41,357 nt of DNA from Synergistaceae bacterium. Lineage in GTDB: Bacteria > Synergistota > Synergistia > Synergistales > Aminobacteriaceae. The stretch lies in the NCBI GenBank assembly GCA_031277095.1, contig JAISLU010000042.1, forward strand, positions 1 to 41,357, read 5' to 3'. Positions 15,195 to 23,262 of this stretch are shown in pieces. The notes below the pieces were generated by a model. That model made no database searches. It saw only the letters and a program-made list of their open reading frames with translations, and had not been told where the DNA came from. Both the position numbers and the translations under genes were made by a program. Within the stretch, counting starts at the first letter, position 1, and every line of letters starts with the position of its first letter.

Positions 15195-16910
15195 ATGACG
15201 TCAATGAAGAAGGGCATACTGATATTGTGCTTTGTCTGTTTACTGGCCACCGGAGCCGAAGGGGCGGATAAAATCAGGGTGGGGGTCCTGGAGTTTGAAA
15301 GCAAACTGAGCGACGTTTCGGACCGCCAGGCGGCCATCGTCACGGATATTTTTCTGCGTACCCTTTTAAACTCGAAAAGCATAAACATTTACGAGCGCAG
15401 AGATCTGGAAAAGATCGCCGAGGAACAGCGGCTCAGCATGTCCGGCCTGGTGGATGAAAAAACCGCCGTTGAAATAGGCAAAATACACGGGGTCCAATAT
15501 CTCGTGTTCGGCTCTATCACAGAACTCGGCCGGCGGGCCTCCGGAGGCAACCAGGAGGCGCGGGCGACGCTGGGCATACGGGTGGTCGACGTCGCTACCT
15601 CGCAAATACAGATGTCCGTTTCGGAGAGCGGGTTTTCCAATTCAAACCAGAAATTTTTCGCGGATAATCTGTTCTCGGAATCGGAGATCACCTGGCTCGA
15701 AGCTCGCGCCATAATGGACGCCGCGTCCCGGCTGGGGCACGTAATAAGAGAAAAATTGGGCAGGGAATATACTTATATCATCTCCGCAAGCGGCAAAAAC
15801 TACAGAATCGACGCCGGTTCCTACAAAGGAGTACAGGATGGGGCGTTGTACCTGGCCTACGCAGATGGAAAACCCATACTGGACACCAGCGACAAGGTCA
15901 TCGAATTTGAAAAGGTCAACCTTGCGGTACTGCGGGTGCAGGACGTGCAGGATGCCTACAGCGTGTGTGTTCTGGAATCTTCCACCGAAGCCGGCCTTAT
16001 CCGGAAGGGCGATAAAATTCATCCCGTCGCTCCCCCGAAAGTCGCGGAACTGCCCTTGGCGGCAAGCCGCCCCTCAGCGTCCAGCGAAACGCTGACGCAG
16101 CTCTTTACCGAAAGCGCGCCACCCGATCCCGGCCCGACTGTCGCTTCCGTTCCCTCGTCAAAAACTCGGGAATCAAAAATTCCAACATCAAAGGTTGCAA
16201 TACCCAAAACTCCGGCACCAAAGACTCCGGCATTGACGACTTCGCCTGCGCATTCGGCAGCGCAAATTTCACCCGCTCCTGCTCCTTCCTTGACGCCTCA
16301 GCCCACGTCGCCCGCGTTTTTCGACAGCGAGGCGCCCAAATGGCTTTTGGAAAAATCCGACGTACCCATACAACTGAAGAAGGAAAGCAACCAGTACTTC
16401 GTCGTCGAGGGAATCTCCGGCGGCATAAAAGCGCAGACCCGGAAAGGATGCCACTATTGGCGCTCCTGGCATGTCGGTACGGCCATGACCGCCGCGGGAA
16501 AACTTTGGGGATTTGAAGGAGAGATAGAGCGTTTGGATACCGGCGGCAGCGGGATCATGTTTGGAGACCAGAAACAGGAATTTCTGGCTGCGTGTCTCGT
16601 GGGCGGCAAGCTGAAGCTGATACAGTATAAGCTCCGGCCTGCTCGGACTACGACGTTGAGCGAAGTGCCGCTCGAGGAAAAACACAAAAAGCCGGGCAAA
16701 TTCACCCTGAGGGTGGAGGTCGTTCGCGGCGCGGGGGTCAGCGCGGGATCCATCGTTTGCGCAATCGACGACACGACGTACTCTTTCAAAGGGACATTCA
16801 AAATCCCCTTGCTGAAACAATACGGCTTTTTCGGCTCCGCGGCCGATTCCAGCGTGTCCACAACGAGCATCTTCGGGAAAATAAGCATAAAAAGAGGCAA
16901 GGGGTCATAA
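15195..16910 (+). CDS. CsgG-domain protein fused to a C-terminal jelly-roll-like domain
   Basis: The 571-aa product has a signal peptide (1-23) and then a CsgG/LpoB-type domain (about 25-190): IRVGVLEFES, NIYERRDLEKIAEEQRLSMSG and HGVQYLVFGSITELG follow that family closely. CsgG-type proteins form outer-membrane secretion pores or periplasmic activators. No clear lipobox is present, unlike CsgG itself. Residues 190-280 form a further small domain. A linker rich in Pro/Thr/Lys/Ser (about 300-375) follows. The last 190 residues look like a concanavalin/DUF1080-type beta-sandwich (WGFEGEIERLDTGGSGIMFG, then FTLRVEVVRG and GFFGSAADSSVSTTSIFGKI). The pairing suggests an envelope protein that binds glycans, but that is inference. 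A GC-rich hairpin follows. Confidence 0.8.
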   Translation: MTSMKKGILILCFVCLLATGAEGADKIRVGVLEFESKLSDVSDRQAAIVTDIFLRTLLNSKSINIYERRDLEKIAEEQRLSMSGLVDEKTAVEIGKIHGVQYLVFGSITELGRRASGGNQEARATLGIRVVDVATSQIQMSVSESGFSNSNQKFFADNLFSESEITWLEARAIMDAASRLGHVIREKLGREYTYIISASGKNYRIDAGSYKGVQDGALYLAYADGKPILDTSDKVIEFEKVNLAVLRVQDVQDAYSVCVLESSTEAGLIRKGDKIHPVAPPKVAELPLAASRPSASSETLTQLFTESAPPDPGPTVASVPSSKTRESKIPTSKVAIPKTPAPKTPALTTSPAHSAAQISPAPAPSLTPQPTSPAFFDSEAPKWLLEKSDVPIQLKKESNQYFVVEGISGGIKAQTRKGCHYWRSWHVGTAMTAAGKLWGFEGEIERLDTGGSGIMFGDQKQEFLAACLVGGKLKLIQYKLRPARTTTLSEVPLEEKHKKPGKFTLRVEVVRGAGVSAGSIVCAIDDTTYSFKGTFKIPLLKQYGFFGSAADSSVSTTSIFGKISIKRGKGS

Positions 16911-16936
16911 CCGGAATTATAACCAGGAAGGGCAAC

Positions 16937-16974
16937 CGCCCCGGCCCATGACACCGGGGCGCGATCTGTTTTCT
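16937..16974 (+). terminator. Possible terminator between convergent genes
   Basis: CGCCCCGG (16937-16944) pairs with CCGGGGCG (16954-16961) around a 9-nt loop; CGATCTGTTTTCTT follows on the plus strand. The T-rich part starts a few bases late, so it is a moderate terminator for the CsgG-fusion gene. It lies immediately next to the argH stop codon. Confidence 0.45.
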
Positions 16975-16975
16975 T

Positions 16976-18400
16976 CTACAGGGCGCAGGGCTTCAATCTC
17001 TCCCTCTGGGCCTCCAGGGCTTTCTTTTTCGCCAAGAGGCGTTCCTGCCCTTGGGCGGCTTGGGCGGCGACCTGCGCGAAAGCGGTTCCGCCGTAGGTTC
17101 CGCGCCTCGCCACGCTCTTCTCCAGACTGAGAATGTCGAAAATATCCGAGCGGACCTCCGGGATCTGCGCCTGCCACTCCGCCAGGCTCAGTTTCGTCAA
17201 ATGTTTTTTCTCGCGGAGGCAGTATTTGGCGAGTTTTCCCACCTTCCAATGAGCGTCTCGGAACGGCAGGCCATTGACCACCAGATACTCGGCCACGTCC
17301 GTCGCCAACGCCAGAGAAAAACCCCTTTCCAGCCCGGCCCGGGCCGCCGCCTCGTCCACTTCCGCCTTTGCCACCAGCGGCGGCAGAACCTCCAGCACCC
17401 CGTTCACCGTTTCCAGAGAAGCGAAAAGCCCCCGTTTGTCCTCCTGGAGGTCGCGGTCGTAGGTCATGGGCAGCCCCTTCAAAGTGACCAGCAGGTCCAT
17501 CATGTGCCCCAATATTTGGCCGGTTCGGCCCCGCACTAACTCCAGCACGTCGGGGTTCTTCTTCTGAGGCATGATGCTGGACCCCGTGCAGAACGAGTCT
17601 GGAAGTTTCAGCCATCCGAACTCTTCGGCAGCGTACAAAACCAGATCTTCGGCCATTCTTGAGGCGTGGACGGCGAAAAGAGCGGCGAAATGGTGATAGT
17701 CGGCCATGTAATCCCGCTGCGCCACGGTATCCAGACTGTTGCGGGTGGGGTGATCGAAGCCCAGAAGCCGGGAGGTCATCTCCCGATCCAGGGGCAGCGT
17801 GGACCCCGCCAACGCGCCCGCCCCCAGGGGACATTCGTCCAGGGAGGAAAGCGCGAACTCGAGCCGGCCACAGTCGCGCAAAAAAGCCTCGAACCACGCC
17901 ATCCAGTAATGGCCCAACGAAATGGGCTGCGCCTGCTGGAGGTGTGTATAGCCCGATATGACCACATCCTTGTGCCGCTCCGCCCGGTTCAAAAGGGCTT
18001 CCAGAAGCGAAAGCAGCGCCGTCTCCAGGTCCAGAAAAGCGTCTCTGAGGTAGAGACGCATGGTTGTCGCGATTTGGTCGTTGCGGCTGCGCCCGGTATG
18101 AAGTTTTGCCCCCACCGCTCCCAAGAGTTCGATCAGGCGGCTTTCGATATTCATATGCACATCTTCAAGCTGCTCCGAGGGTTTCAGCTTTCCGTCCCGT
18201 ATCTCCCGGCGTATCTCCTTCAGCCCGTTTTCGATCTGGACGGCCTCCTCCCCGGAAATCACCCCCGCCGCCCCCAGCATACGCGCGTGGGCGATACTGC
18301 CCCGGATGTCGTGGTCGTAAAGCCGCCAATCGAGATCCAGAGACTGGGTAAACTTCAGCACCACCTGCGCGGTATCTTCTTCAAAACGCCCTTTCCACAT
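16976..18400 (-). CDS. argH: Argininosuccinate lyase
   Basis: Splits argininosuccinate into arginine and fumarate, the last step of arginine synthesis. At 474 aa it has normal length, and it carries the superfamily signature GSSIMPQKKNP at 273-283 (mobile loop with catalytic Ser). It also has HTGRSRNDQ at 101-109 and the SGYTHLQQAQP segment with the acid/base-associated His153. The ATG at 18400 has GGAAGG 8 nt upstream. No other arg gene is adjacent; upstream on the same strand is a DUF501 gene. A short palindrome lies 24-39 bp upstream of the start. Confidence 0.96.
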   Translation of the reverse strand: MWKGRFEEDTAQVVLKFTQSLDLDWRLYDHDIRGSIAHARMLGAAGVISGEEAVQIENGLKEIRREIRDGKLKPSEQLEDVHMNIESRLIELLGAVGAKLHTGRSRNDQIATTMRLYLRDAFLDLETALLSLLEALLNRAERHKDVVISGYTHLQQAQPISLGHYWMAWFEAFLRDCGRLEFALSSLDECPLGAGALAGSTLPLDREMTSRLLGFDHPTRNSLDTVAQRDYMADYHHFAALFAVHASRMAEDLVLYAAEEFGWLKLPDSFCTGSSIMPQKKNPDVLELVRGRTGQILGHMMDLLVTLKGLPMTYDRDLQEDKRGLFASLETVNGVLEVLPPLVAKAEVDEAAARAGLERGFSLALATDVAEYLVVNGLPFRDAHWKVGKLAKYCLREKKHLTKLSLAEWQAQIPEVRSDIFDILSLEKSVARRGTYGGTAFAQVAAQAAQGQERLLAKKKALEAQRERLKPCAL

Positions 18401-18423
18401 AGGTTCAGCCTTCCTTCCAGTTC

Positions 18424-18439
18424 ACGTTTCTGTAAACGT
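18424..18439. promoter_or_regulatory. Short palindrome upstream of argH
   Basis: ACGTTT and AAACGT flank CTGT, a 16-bp inverted repeat close to the argH start. It could be an operator, but it does not match the ARG-box pattern well enough to name. Confidence 0.3.
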
Positions 18440-18566
18440 TCAAGCTCAGGGGGGCGGAGCTCGTTCGCCCAAAAGCGGGCTCACTGGCCCCCCCGAGACC
18501 CCCTGAACGAAAATCGCTGCCAGAATCGGGCGTAGAGGGTTTGAACGGTTACACTTTTCTCACTTT

Positions 18567-19085
18567 TCAACAATGGGGTTCGCATATATTTTTCATGCGG
18601 CCGCAGCAGTCTTGGTCGGCGCCGCGCTCCCGAAGCCATGCGGCCCCCGGGTGGCGGCCCAGGGCCAGCCAAGACGCCGTCTGCAAATGAAGACATTTTA
18701 TCCGCACCCGCCCCCCGCCCGTGTCGTATCGGATGCCGCCCGCGCCGCCGTCCCGGAGCCGCCGGAAGACCTGGGGCCTGTGCCGGCGCAAGAAGCTCAA
18801 AGCCCTGCGGGGCAGGAGCGCAAGCCGTATCCGCTGGTGTTCGATATTGAAGGGAATCCATTCGTCCGGCGCCCGAAGCTGGATCCATCGCTCCAGCTCT
18901 CCCACTCCGCCTTTGGACTCGAGGGTGCCCGCGAGGCGCGCGAGCCACGGGCAGGTCAGCCAGAAAGACGTGGGAAAGGGCGTCAGCCCTTGTAAAGGAG
19001 AACAGACGATCACCCGGGGGCAGTGGAATCGGCACCGGCTCGCCGTCCCCAGGATCAAAGACGCGTCGAACTTGTGTCCCCGCAT
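18567..19085 (-). CDS. DUF501 family protein
   Basis: Conserved DUF501 segments are plain: TPFPTSFWLTCPWLARLAGTLE in the first half and KCLHLQTASWLALGRHP near the C-terminus, both with conserved Cys/His. The family is of unknown function and is common in Synergistota, Thermotogae and Actinobacteria. The start is unclear. Family members begin about 10 residues before the ...VLGQ segment that ends at 19085, but no ATG/GTG/TTG is in frame between there and the terminator at 19160-19185. I give the internal ATG (19085). In-frame GTG 19196 or ATG 19271 would put the terminator hairpin inside the coding sequence. ATGs in the neighbouring frame at poly-T tracts raise the option of a frameshift. Confidence 0.65.
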   Translation of the reverse strand: MRGHKFDASLILGTASRCRFHCPRVIVCSPLQGLTPFPTSFWLTCPWLARLAGTLESKGGVGELERWIQLRAPDEWIPFNIEHQRIRLALLPRRALSFLRRHRPQVFRRLRDGGAGGIRYDTGGGRVRIKCLHLQTASWLALGRHPGAAWLRERGADQDCCGRMKNICEPHC

Positions 19086-19159
19086 CTGGCCCAGGACGGT
19101 GAGAGTATCGGAAGGGCGCGGTTTTTCATAAAAAAGTTTTCCATAAAAAAAATTCTCAT

Positions 19160-19185
19160 AAAAAAAGGGGAAGCCTCTGCTTCCC
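19160..19185 (-). terminator. Strong intrinsic terminator after the S1-domain gene
   Basis: On the minus strand GGGAAGC (19185-19179) and GCTTCCC (19174-19168) form a perfect 7-bp stem with a 4-nt AGAG loop, followed by one C and seven T. It lies about 105 bp beyond the stop codon of the S1-domain gene and upstream of DUF501. Confidence 0.85.
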
Positions 19186-19290
19186 AACGATATCACACGC
19201 CCATTCACCCGGGGAAAGCCCCCCTCCCATTTTAAAAAAATCGCAACATCGACACTGCGCCGAAATCTCAATGAAGGGCTAAAAAAATTT

Positions 19291-19719
19291 TCAGCTTTTG
19301 GGCTTGCCGCTGCCCGCTTTTTTCTTTCCTGACTTCGGAGAGTTCATTTTGCTGTTGAGATCCGCTATTTTAGCCTCGCTGACTTTCAAGAAAGAGGCCA
19401 TTTTTTTCTCGAAACTGTCCTTGTCTTCTTTTGTGATAGGGGCCTGAACGAGAGGACGTTCTTCCACTTTTTTCAAAGAGAGGTCTATACGCCCTTTCTC
19501 GTCTATTTTAATGACGCGGGCCTTGATATTCTGCTGTAAAGTCAGAATATCCTCTACTTTTTTGACAAAGTTGAAGGACAACTCGGAGATGTGTACCATC
19601 CCCCTCTGTCCCGTCGAAAGTCTCACAAATGCTCCATACGGCATGATTTGTTCTACGACGCACTCAGCCAGGTCACCTACCCGAACCGAAGAAGTTTCGA
19701 CCTTCTTCTCCTCAACCAT
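19291..19719 (-). CDS. S1-domain RNA-binding protein (YabR/GSP13-like)
   Basis: A 142-aa protein with one S1 OB-fold domain at about residues 12-83: GDLAECVVEQIMPYGAFVRL, then GMVHISELS and IDEKGRIDLSLKKVE, all standard S1 strands. A lysine-rich tail ends GKKKAGSGKPKS. Single-S1 proteins of this size bind RNA and often associate with ribosomes. The ATG at 19719 follows GGGGGG at a rather long spacing of about 12 nt. A strong terminator follows downstream. Confidence 0.88.
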   Translation of the reverse strand: MVEEKKVETSSVRVGDLAECVVEQIMPYGAFVRLSTGQRGMVHISELSFNFVKKVEDILTLQQNIKARVIKIDEKGRIDLSLKKVEERPLVQAPITKEDKDSFEKKMASFLKVSEAKIADLNSKMNSPKSGKKKAGSGKPKS

Positions 19720-19827
19720 TAGTATTACGAACCCCCCGATAATATTTTAAACACGCCGCCCGTACAATCCGCGGCCATTCCCACTGCATACCCACTGCGC
19801 TTCATGTCTTGACTGCCCGATATTTCA

Positions 19828-19917
19828 ATGAAATCTAAATTCTAAGGACATCCAATTTTCTGACTTAAATTCAATTTCTAGCTTACATCCAATTTTTAAC
19901 TTACATCTAATTTTTAA
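19828..19917. repeat. Five 18-bp tandem repeats
   Basis: Five consecutive 18-bp units run from 19828 to 19917. The last two (CTTACATCCAATTTTTAA and CTTACATCTAATTTTTAA) differ by one base; the earlier ones are progressively degenerate. The array begins directly at the stop codon of the 19918-20493 gene and lies upstream of the S1-domain gene, in its probable promoter region. The remaining 19720-19827 stretch shows nothing else. Confidence 0.85.
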
Positions 19918-20493
19918 CTACACCCACCGCCACTCGAAATCTTTACCGACGCCCAAACGTCTGTAGAGGTAAATTCCTTTAGGGTCGAAACGCCTACTCT
20001 GGGGATTATACCAGATTAATAACGTTCCTTGCTGTTTATTCAAAGTAAGTTTGAGAATGGCATCCTCGATCAGAGGGCCGTACCAGGCAAGAATCATTTC
20101 TCCTTCTTTTTTGGGGCGGACAGGCTGCCACTGGAGCCTGTTGCTTCGCTCCTGAGGGAGAACCGCAACGCGCTTCGTTCCCTCCCGCACTTTCGCCCGC
20201 AGCTTTGGGCGAGTATGCACCCTTATTTCTTCCGGCACGTACCTGGCGATCTTCGACCCCCTGGTCCTTACCCACTGCGCCGCAAAGCGAAAGCCTCGGC
20301 TCGAACAGACAATATTCTTCTGGGCCAGCAAGACGAAGCCCGCCACCTTCATCTCTGTCCGAATCGGATGGGTTTCGACGGTGCGCTTCGTAGACAGGAC
20401 CCGAGGAGGTGCCATTACGAGAGAAAAAGGCTTCACCTCCACTCGCCCCAGAAAATGACGGCAAAAATAGTCTTTCAAATCTTGCGTGATCAA
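19918..20493 (-). CDS. Uncharacterised basic protein (191 aa)
   Basis: Not recognised. It is strongly basic, with many Arg/Lys spread over residues 35-130, followed by a compact C-terminal part (ILAWYGPLIEDAILKLTLNK, then LLIWYNPQSRRFDPKGIYLY). It has no signal peptide or membrane segment. The start is a TTG at 20493 behind a weak AGAAGAG, 32 nt after the stop of the preceding gene. Position at the 3' end of the flagellar/chemotaxis block suggests, but does not show, a motility or regulatory role. Confidence 0.65.
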   Translation of the reverse strand: MITQDLKDYFCRHFLGRVEVKPFSLVMAPPRVLSTKRTVETHPIRTEMKVAGFVLLAQKNIVCSSRGFRFAAQWVRTRGSKIARYVPEEIRVHTRPKLRAKVREGTKRVAVLPQERSNRLQWQPVRPKKEGEMILAWYGPLIEDAILKLTLNKQQGTLLIWYNPQSRRFDPKGIYLYRRLGVGKDFEWRWV

Positions 20494-20525
20494 GGCGCCA
20501 CTCTTCTCTCGCTATTCTTCTTCCG

Positions 20526-21074
20526 CTACTCTTCTCCCAAAGACGAAAACGCCTTCTGAATGCGTCCGAAGGGCTCCAGCAGCTCCATGGTTTTGGCGGC
20601 TTCCACCAACACTCCCGTGGTTTGTTTCACCTCGTCCTCTCGGGTGGCCTCGGGAAAGGCGACGCGGAGAGGGGCGCTGACGGAGTCGGCTTGGATCATA
20701 TATACGCCGCTTTCCCCCGCGTTTTCCAGATTGCCCACCGCGTCCATGGGTGAACGGTTGGAGGGGGCCAAAAACAGCACCTTTCCCTTCGTAATGGCTT
20801 TGAGGGAGGACAAAAGATCGGCTTCCCGGCAAACCCAAATCATGGGTTTCACCTCGATGGCGCCGATCAAACTCTCCAGGATGAGTTCTTCCCGCAAATA
20901 CACCTCCAGGGCGCTGCCGTACAAAATTTTCTCCAGGCGCGTAGGTTTGATGGGATCCGTATAACGGAAATCCATCGGGATACCCCGGAAGTCCACAACC
21001 AGCGAGGCCCCGCGGAAAAACCCCTCCGCCCCGTCCACCACGATATAACCTAAGCTGCCGTTAGATACTGCCAC
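20526..21074 (-). CDS. Uncharacterised protein (182 aa)
   Basis: Not recognised. The GTG start at 21074 has a clear GGAGGTGTTT SD. The protein alternates hydrophobic strands and short helices (LGYIVVDGAEGFFRGASLVV, then KPMIWVCREADLL) with no membrane segment, so it is a soluble alpha/beta protein. The same-strand neighbours are the 191-aa protein 32 nt downstream and the 124-aa protein 37 nt upstream, so the three form a small operon at the end of the motility block. Confidence 0.7.
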   Translation of the reverse strand: MAVSNGSLGYIVVDGAEGFFRGASLVVDFRGIPMDFRYTDPIKPTRLEKILYGSALEVYLREELILESLIGAIEVKPMIWVCREADLLSSLKAITKGKVLFLAPSNRSPMDAVGNLENAGESGVYMIQADSVSAPLRVAFPEATREDEVKQTTGVLVEAAKTMELLEPFGRIQKAFSSLGEE

Positions 21075-21111
21075 ACAAACACCTCCAGAGCTTGACGCCT
21101 GACGCTCCGGT

Positions 21112-21486
21112 TCAAGCGTAAAAATCGAAACCTTTCGGAGAGTTTTTTTGCCCCGTTTGCACCACCATGCCGGAACCTTCGGATATTCCTACTGCCCTAT
21201 CGGATACCCCTTCAGATATATTCAGCGCATCCTGTTCTTTGGATTGCCGTTTTTCTCCCTGTTTTTCTCTTTGGCGGCGTTCCTTTTGGTCTTCCTCTTT
21301 GCGTTTTACTTTTTGAGCCTCCGCCGCGGCCATGCCGGCCTCGACCCTCTGCGTGCGTCTCACGCTTTCCTGCACGGTTTCCTGCCCTTGAGCCGTTTGC
21401 TGGGCCGCGGCAATGGCGTCTTTGGAGATTTGCGCGCTGTGTTCGATATTGAAATGCGCAAGCTGCAGATTGACAGGCTGAAGCAT
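21112..21486 (-). CDS. Uncharacterised Gln/Glu/Lys-rich protein (124 aa)
   Basis: AGGAGGTGACGTC precedes the ATG at 21486, one of the best SDs in the window. The N-terminus (LQPVNLQLAHFNIEHSAQIS) leads into an Ala/Gln helix and then a highly charged stretch (about 60-85) of Lys/Glu/Arg/Gln likely to be helical or coiled. The last 40 residues are Gly/Ser-rich. Small charged proteins of this kind often lie beside FapA/DUF342 genes, but I cannot name the family. It sits 45 nt after FapA. Confidence 0.7.
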   Translation of the reverse strand: MLQPVNLQLAHFNIEHSAQISKDAIAAAQQTAQGQETVQESVRRTQRVEAGMAAAEAQKVKRKEEDQKERRQREKQGEKRQSKEQDALNISEGVSDRAVGISEGSGMVVQTGQKNSPKGFDFYA

Positions 21487-21531
21487 GACGTCACCTCCTC
21501 AAATCTCTCCCTAAATCACCTATCTCTAGAT

Positions 21532-23133
21532 CTATCCGTCGAAGGACCTCAACCGGATTTCTCCGTCGTCGAAGACAAAAGACGCATATTTGACAGCTTC
21601 CCGAACCAAATAAGCAAAACCTCTGAGGGTAATGATGACACCGGGATAACAGACACCCTTCACCCGGACAATTCCCCTGGATTTGGTGAGTTCCAGGCGC
21701 TCGTCTATTTCTTTCAGCTCCTCCGTCATCGCTTTCAACGTGGACTGCAACTGGAATTTAGATTTGGTGGCCGTGACCATAATGGAGCGTTTCCCGTCAT
21801 CCAGGGCTCCGGCAAGATCTTGTTTCTTCAAAAATCCGAGGCTCGCCTCCAACTTTTCGATGTTTTCGTTGTGCTGGGCAATCATGGCCTGAAGTTCTTT
21901 ACGCCGTTCGGCCTGCTCCGGGGGAACGCCTACGATAACCTCCGTCTTCGTTCCCATTTCGCTGCCCAGAGTTTGACAGATCACCGCGACGCCGGCCTGA
22001 ATTTTACCGCCCGCAATCTGAGATTTCTGGCCTCCCATCACCGTCACATTATACTGCGCCGCCACATCGCTGTGAAACACCGAATTTTTGATCTCGATAT
22101 CCGCACGACTGCGTACATAGGCCTGGTCCACAAACCCCGCTACGACCTTGCCCCCGGCTATGATGCGGCCTCTGTTCATTCCCCGCACTCCACCGATGAT
22201 CACGATGTCGTTGGCGCTTTCCACATGGGCCCCTTCCACCATTTCTTTGATCATGATATTACCGGCGGCCACGACCCGAAAACCCTCCCGCACCGCGCCC
22301 AATATCTTCACGCTTCCCGTAAAATCGATGTTGCCTATACTGAAATCCACGTCGCCCTTGACTTCCAGCTCGGGCAAAACCGACAGTTTTTTGTCCTTCT
22401 TGTGAAGGCGCCCGTCTATGGCCGCGGTGAGAAGAAGCCCGTCTTCGGAAACGTTCAAACCGCCGCCGATGGGAAATGGTACGTCCTTGCCCGGAACGGC
22501 TTTGATGGGGGTCCCCAGCACCGACGTGCCATCCTCTCCCGGCGTGGCAGGGTGTTTTACGGCAATTTCCTGCCCCTGCAGGACGTTGGTGAAAAAACTT
22601 CTTGCCCTGTGGTCTATTTTTTGCGCGTCCATGTCGATATCCGGCTTCTGGTCGGGGTCGATCAATTCTTCGATCCGCGCACTCTTTCCATTTTGGGGCG
22701 GCGTACCCTGGGCCACCACCACCTCTTCGTCGCTCAGCTTCAAGTCCAGCAATTTTTCGATGGCGTTTTGGTCGATGCCGAAGACCACGTTCTTTTGCGC
22801 GAGGGCCTCCTCTATCGCCGCTTTATCGGGCCAGGGTTTCGTGAAAAAAGGGGCTTCTACGCTGACGGAAGCAGACAAGCTGTCTTTGGAGATTTTCACG
22901 GCGATAACTGCGTCCTTTTCGTCTGCGTCGCTGCGTTCCGCGATTTTTTGAGGCATACGGTACTTTTGTTTGGCAAACTCTTCTACCGCTTGCTCGTCGT
23001 ATTTTCGGATACCCTTGCTTCGCAAAAAAGCGGTTATTGCAGGAACGCTGACGTTGTCAGCCACAGCCGAAAGCCATATCCCCTTGGAATCAGCCTCTAT
23101 CTTCAATATCTCTTTCAATGTCTCTTCCGTCAC
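21532..23133 (-). CDS. FapA (DUF342) family flagellar-assembly-type protein
   Basis: 533 aa. The centre (about 170-400) has the DUF342 beta-helix pattern: DPDQKPDIDMDAQKIDHRAR, GGLNVSEDGLLLTAAIDGRL, then repeated short strands GDVDFSIGNIDFTGSVKI, AAGNIMIKEMVEGAHVESAN and GGKVVAGFVDQAYVRSRADI. A helical coiled-coil region follows (about 405-495, EQAERRKELQAMIAQHNENI). FapA-like proteins accompany flagellar and polarity genes, but their molecular role is poorly defined. I prefer GTG 23133, which has GATGAGG six nt upstream; an ATG four codons earlier (23145) directly abuts AAAGG and is badly spaced. It follows the sigma-28 gene, the place swrB takes in Bacillus. Confidence 0.88.
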   Translation of the reverse strand: MTEETLKEILKIEADSKGIWLSAVADNVSVPAITAFLRSKGIRKYDEQAVEEFAKQKYRMPQKIAERSDADEKDAVIAVKISKDSLSASVSVEAPFFTKPWPDKAAIEEALAQKNVVFGIDQNAIEKLLDLKLSDEEVVVAQGTPPQNGKSARIEELIDPDQKPDIDMDAQKIDHRARSFFTNVLQGQEIAVKHPATPGEDGTSVLGTPIKAVPGKDVPFPIGGGLNVSEDGLLLTAAIDGRLHKKDKKLSVLPELEVKGDVDFSIGNIDFTGSVKILGAVREGFRVVAAGNIMIKEMVEGAHVESANDIVIIGGVRGMNRGRIIAGGKVVAGFVDQAYVRSRADIEIKNSVFHSDVAAQYNVTVMGGQKSQIAGGKIQAGVAVICQTLGSEMGTKTEVIVGVPPEQAERRKELQAMIAQHNENIEKLEASLGFLKKQDLAGALDDGKRSIMVTATKSKFQLQSTLKAMTEELKEIDERLELTKSRGIVRVKGVCYPGVIITLRGFAYLVREAVKYASFVFDDGEIRLRSFDG

Positions 23134-23197
23134 GATCGCCCTCATCCTTTCTGCTTGTCACTCGAGTAAATTGTACCCGTTTCAGTGAATTTTCTGT

Positions 23198-23262
23198 GCA
23201 GAAATCTTTACAGAACGCGGAAATTCGTGCAAAAATCCATTCAGAAATCAAAGCAGAAATCT
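23198..23262. repeat. Degenerate direct repeats between sigma-28 and FapA genes
   Basis: GCAGAAATCT is present at both ends (23198-23207 and 23253-23262), with related CAGAA/GAAAT/CAAAAATC units between. This fills the spacer and overlaps the stop codon of the sigma-factor gene. Confidence 0.55.

Noticed and set aside
18481-19035. A 184-codon minus-strand frame overlapping the DUF501 gene
   Set aside because: Pro/Arg/Gly-rich with no motif. The overlapping frame has the DUF501 conserved segments.
21148-23169. A 673-codon open frame antisense to FapA and the 124-aa gene
   Set aside because: It spans two real genes and their spacer on the other strand, with no recognisable domain. The DUF342 frame is clear.
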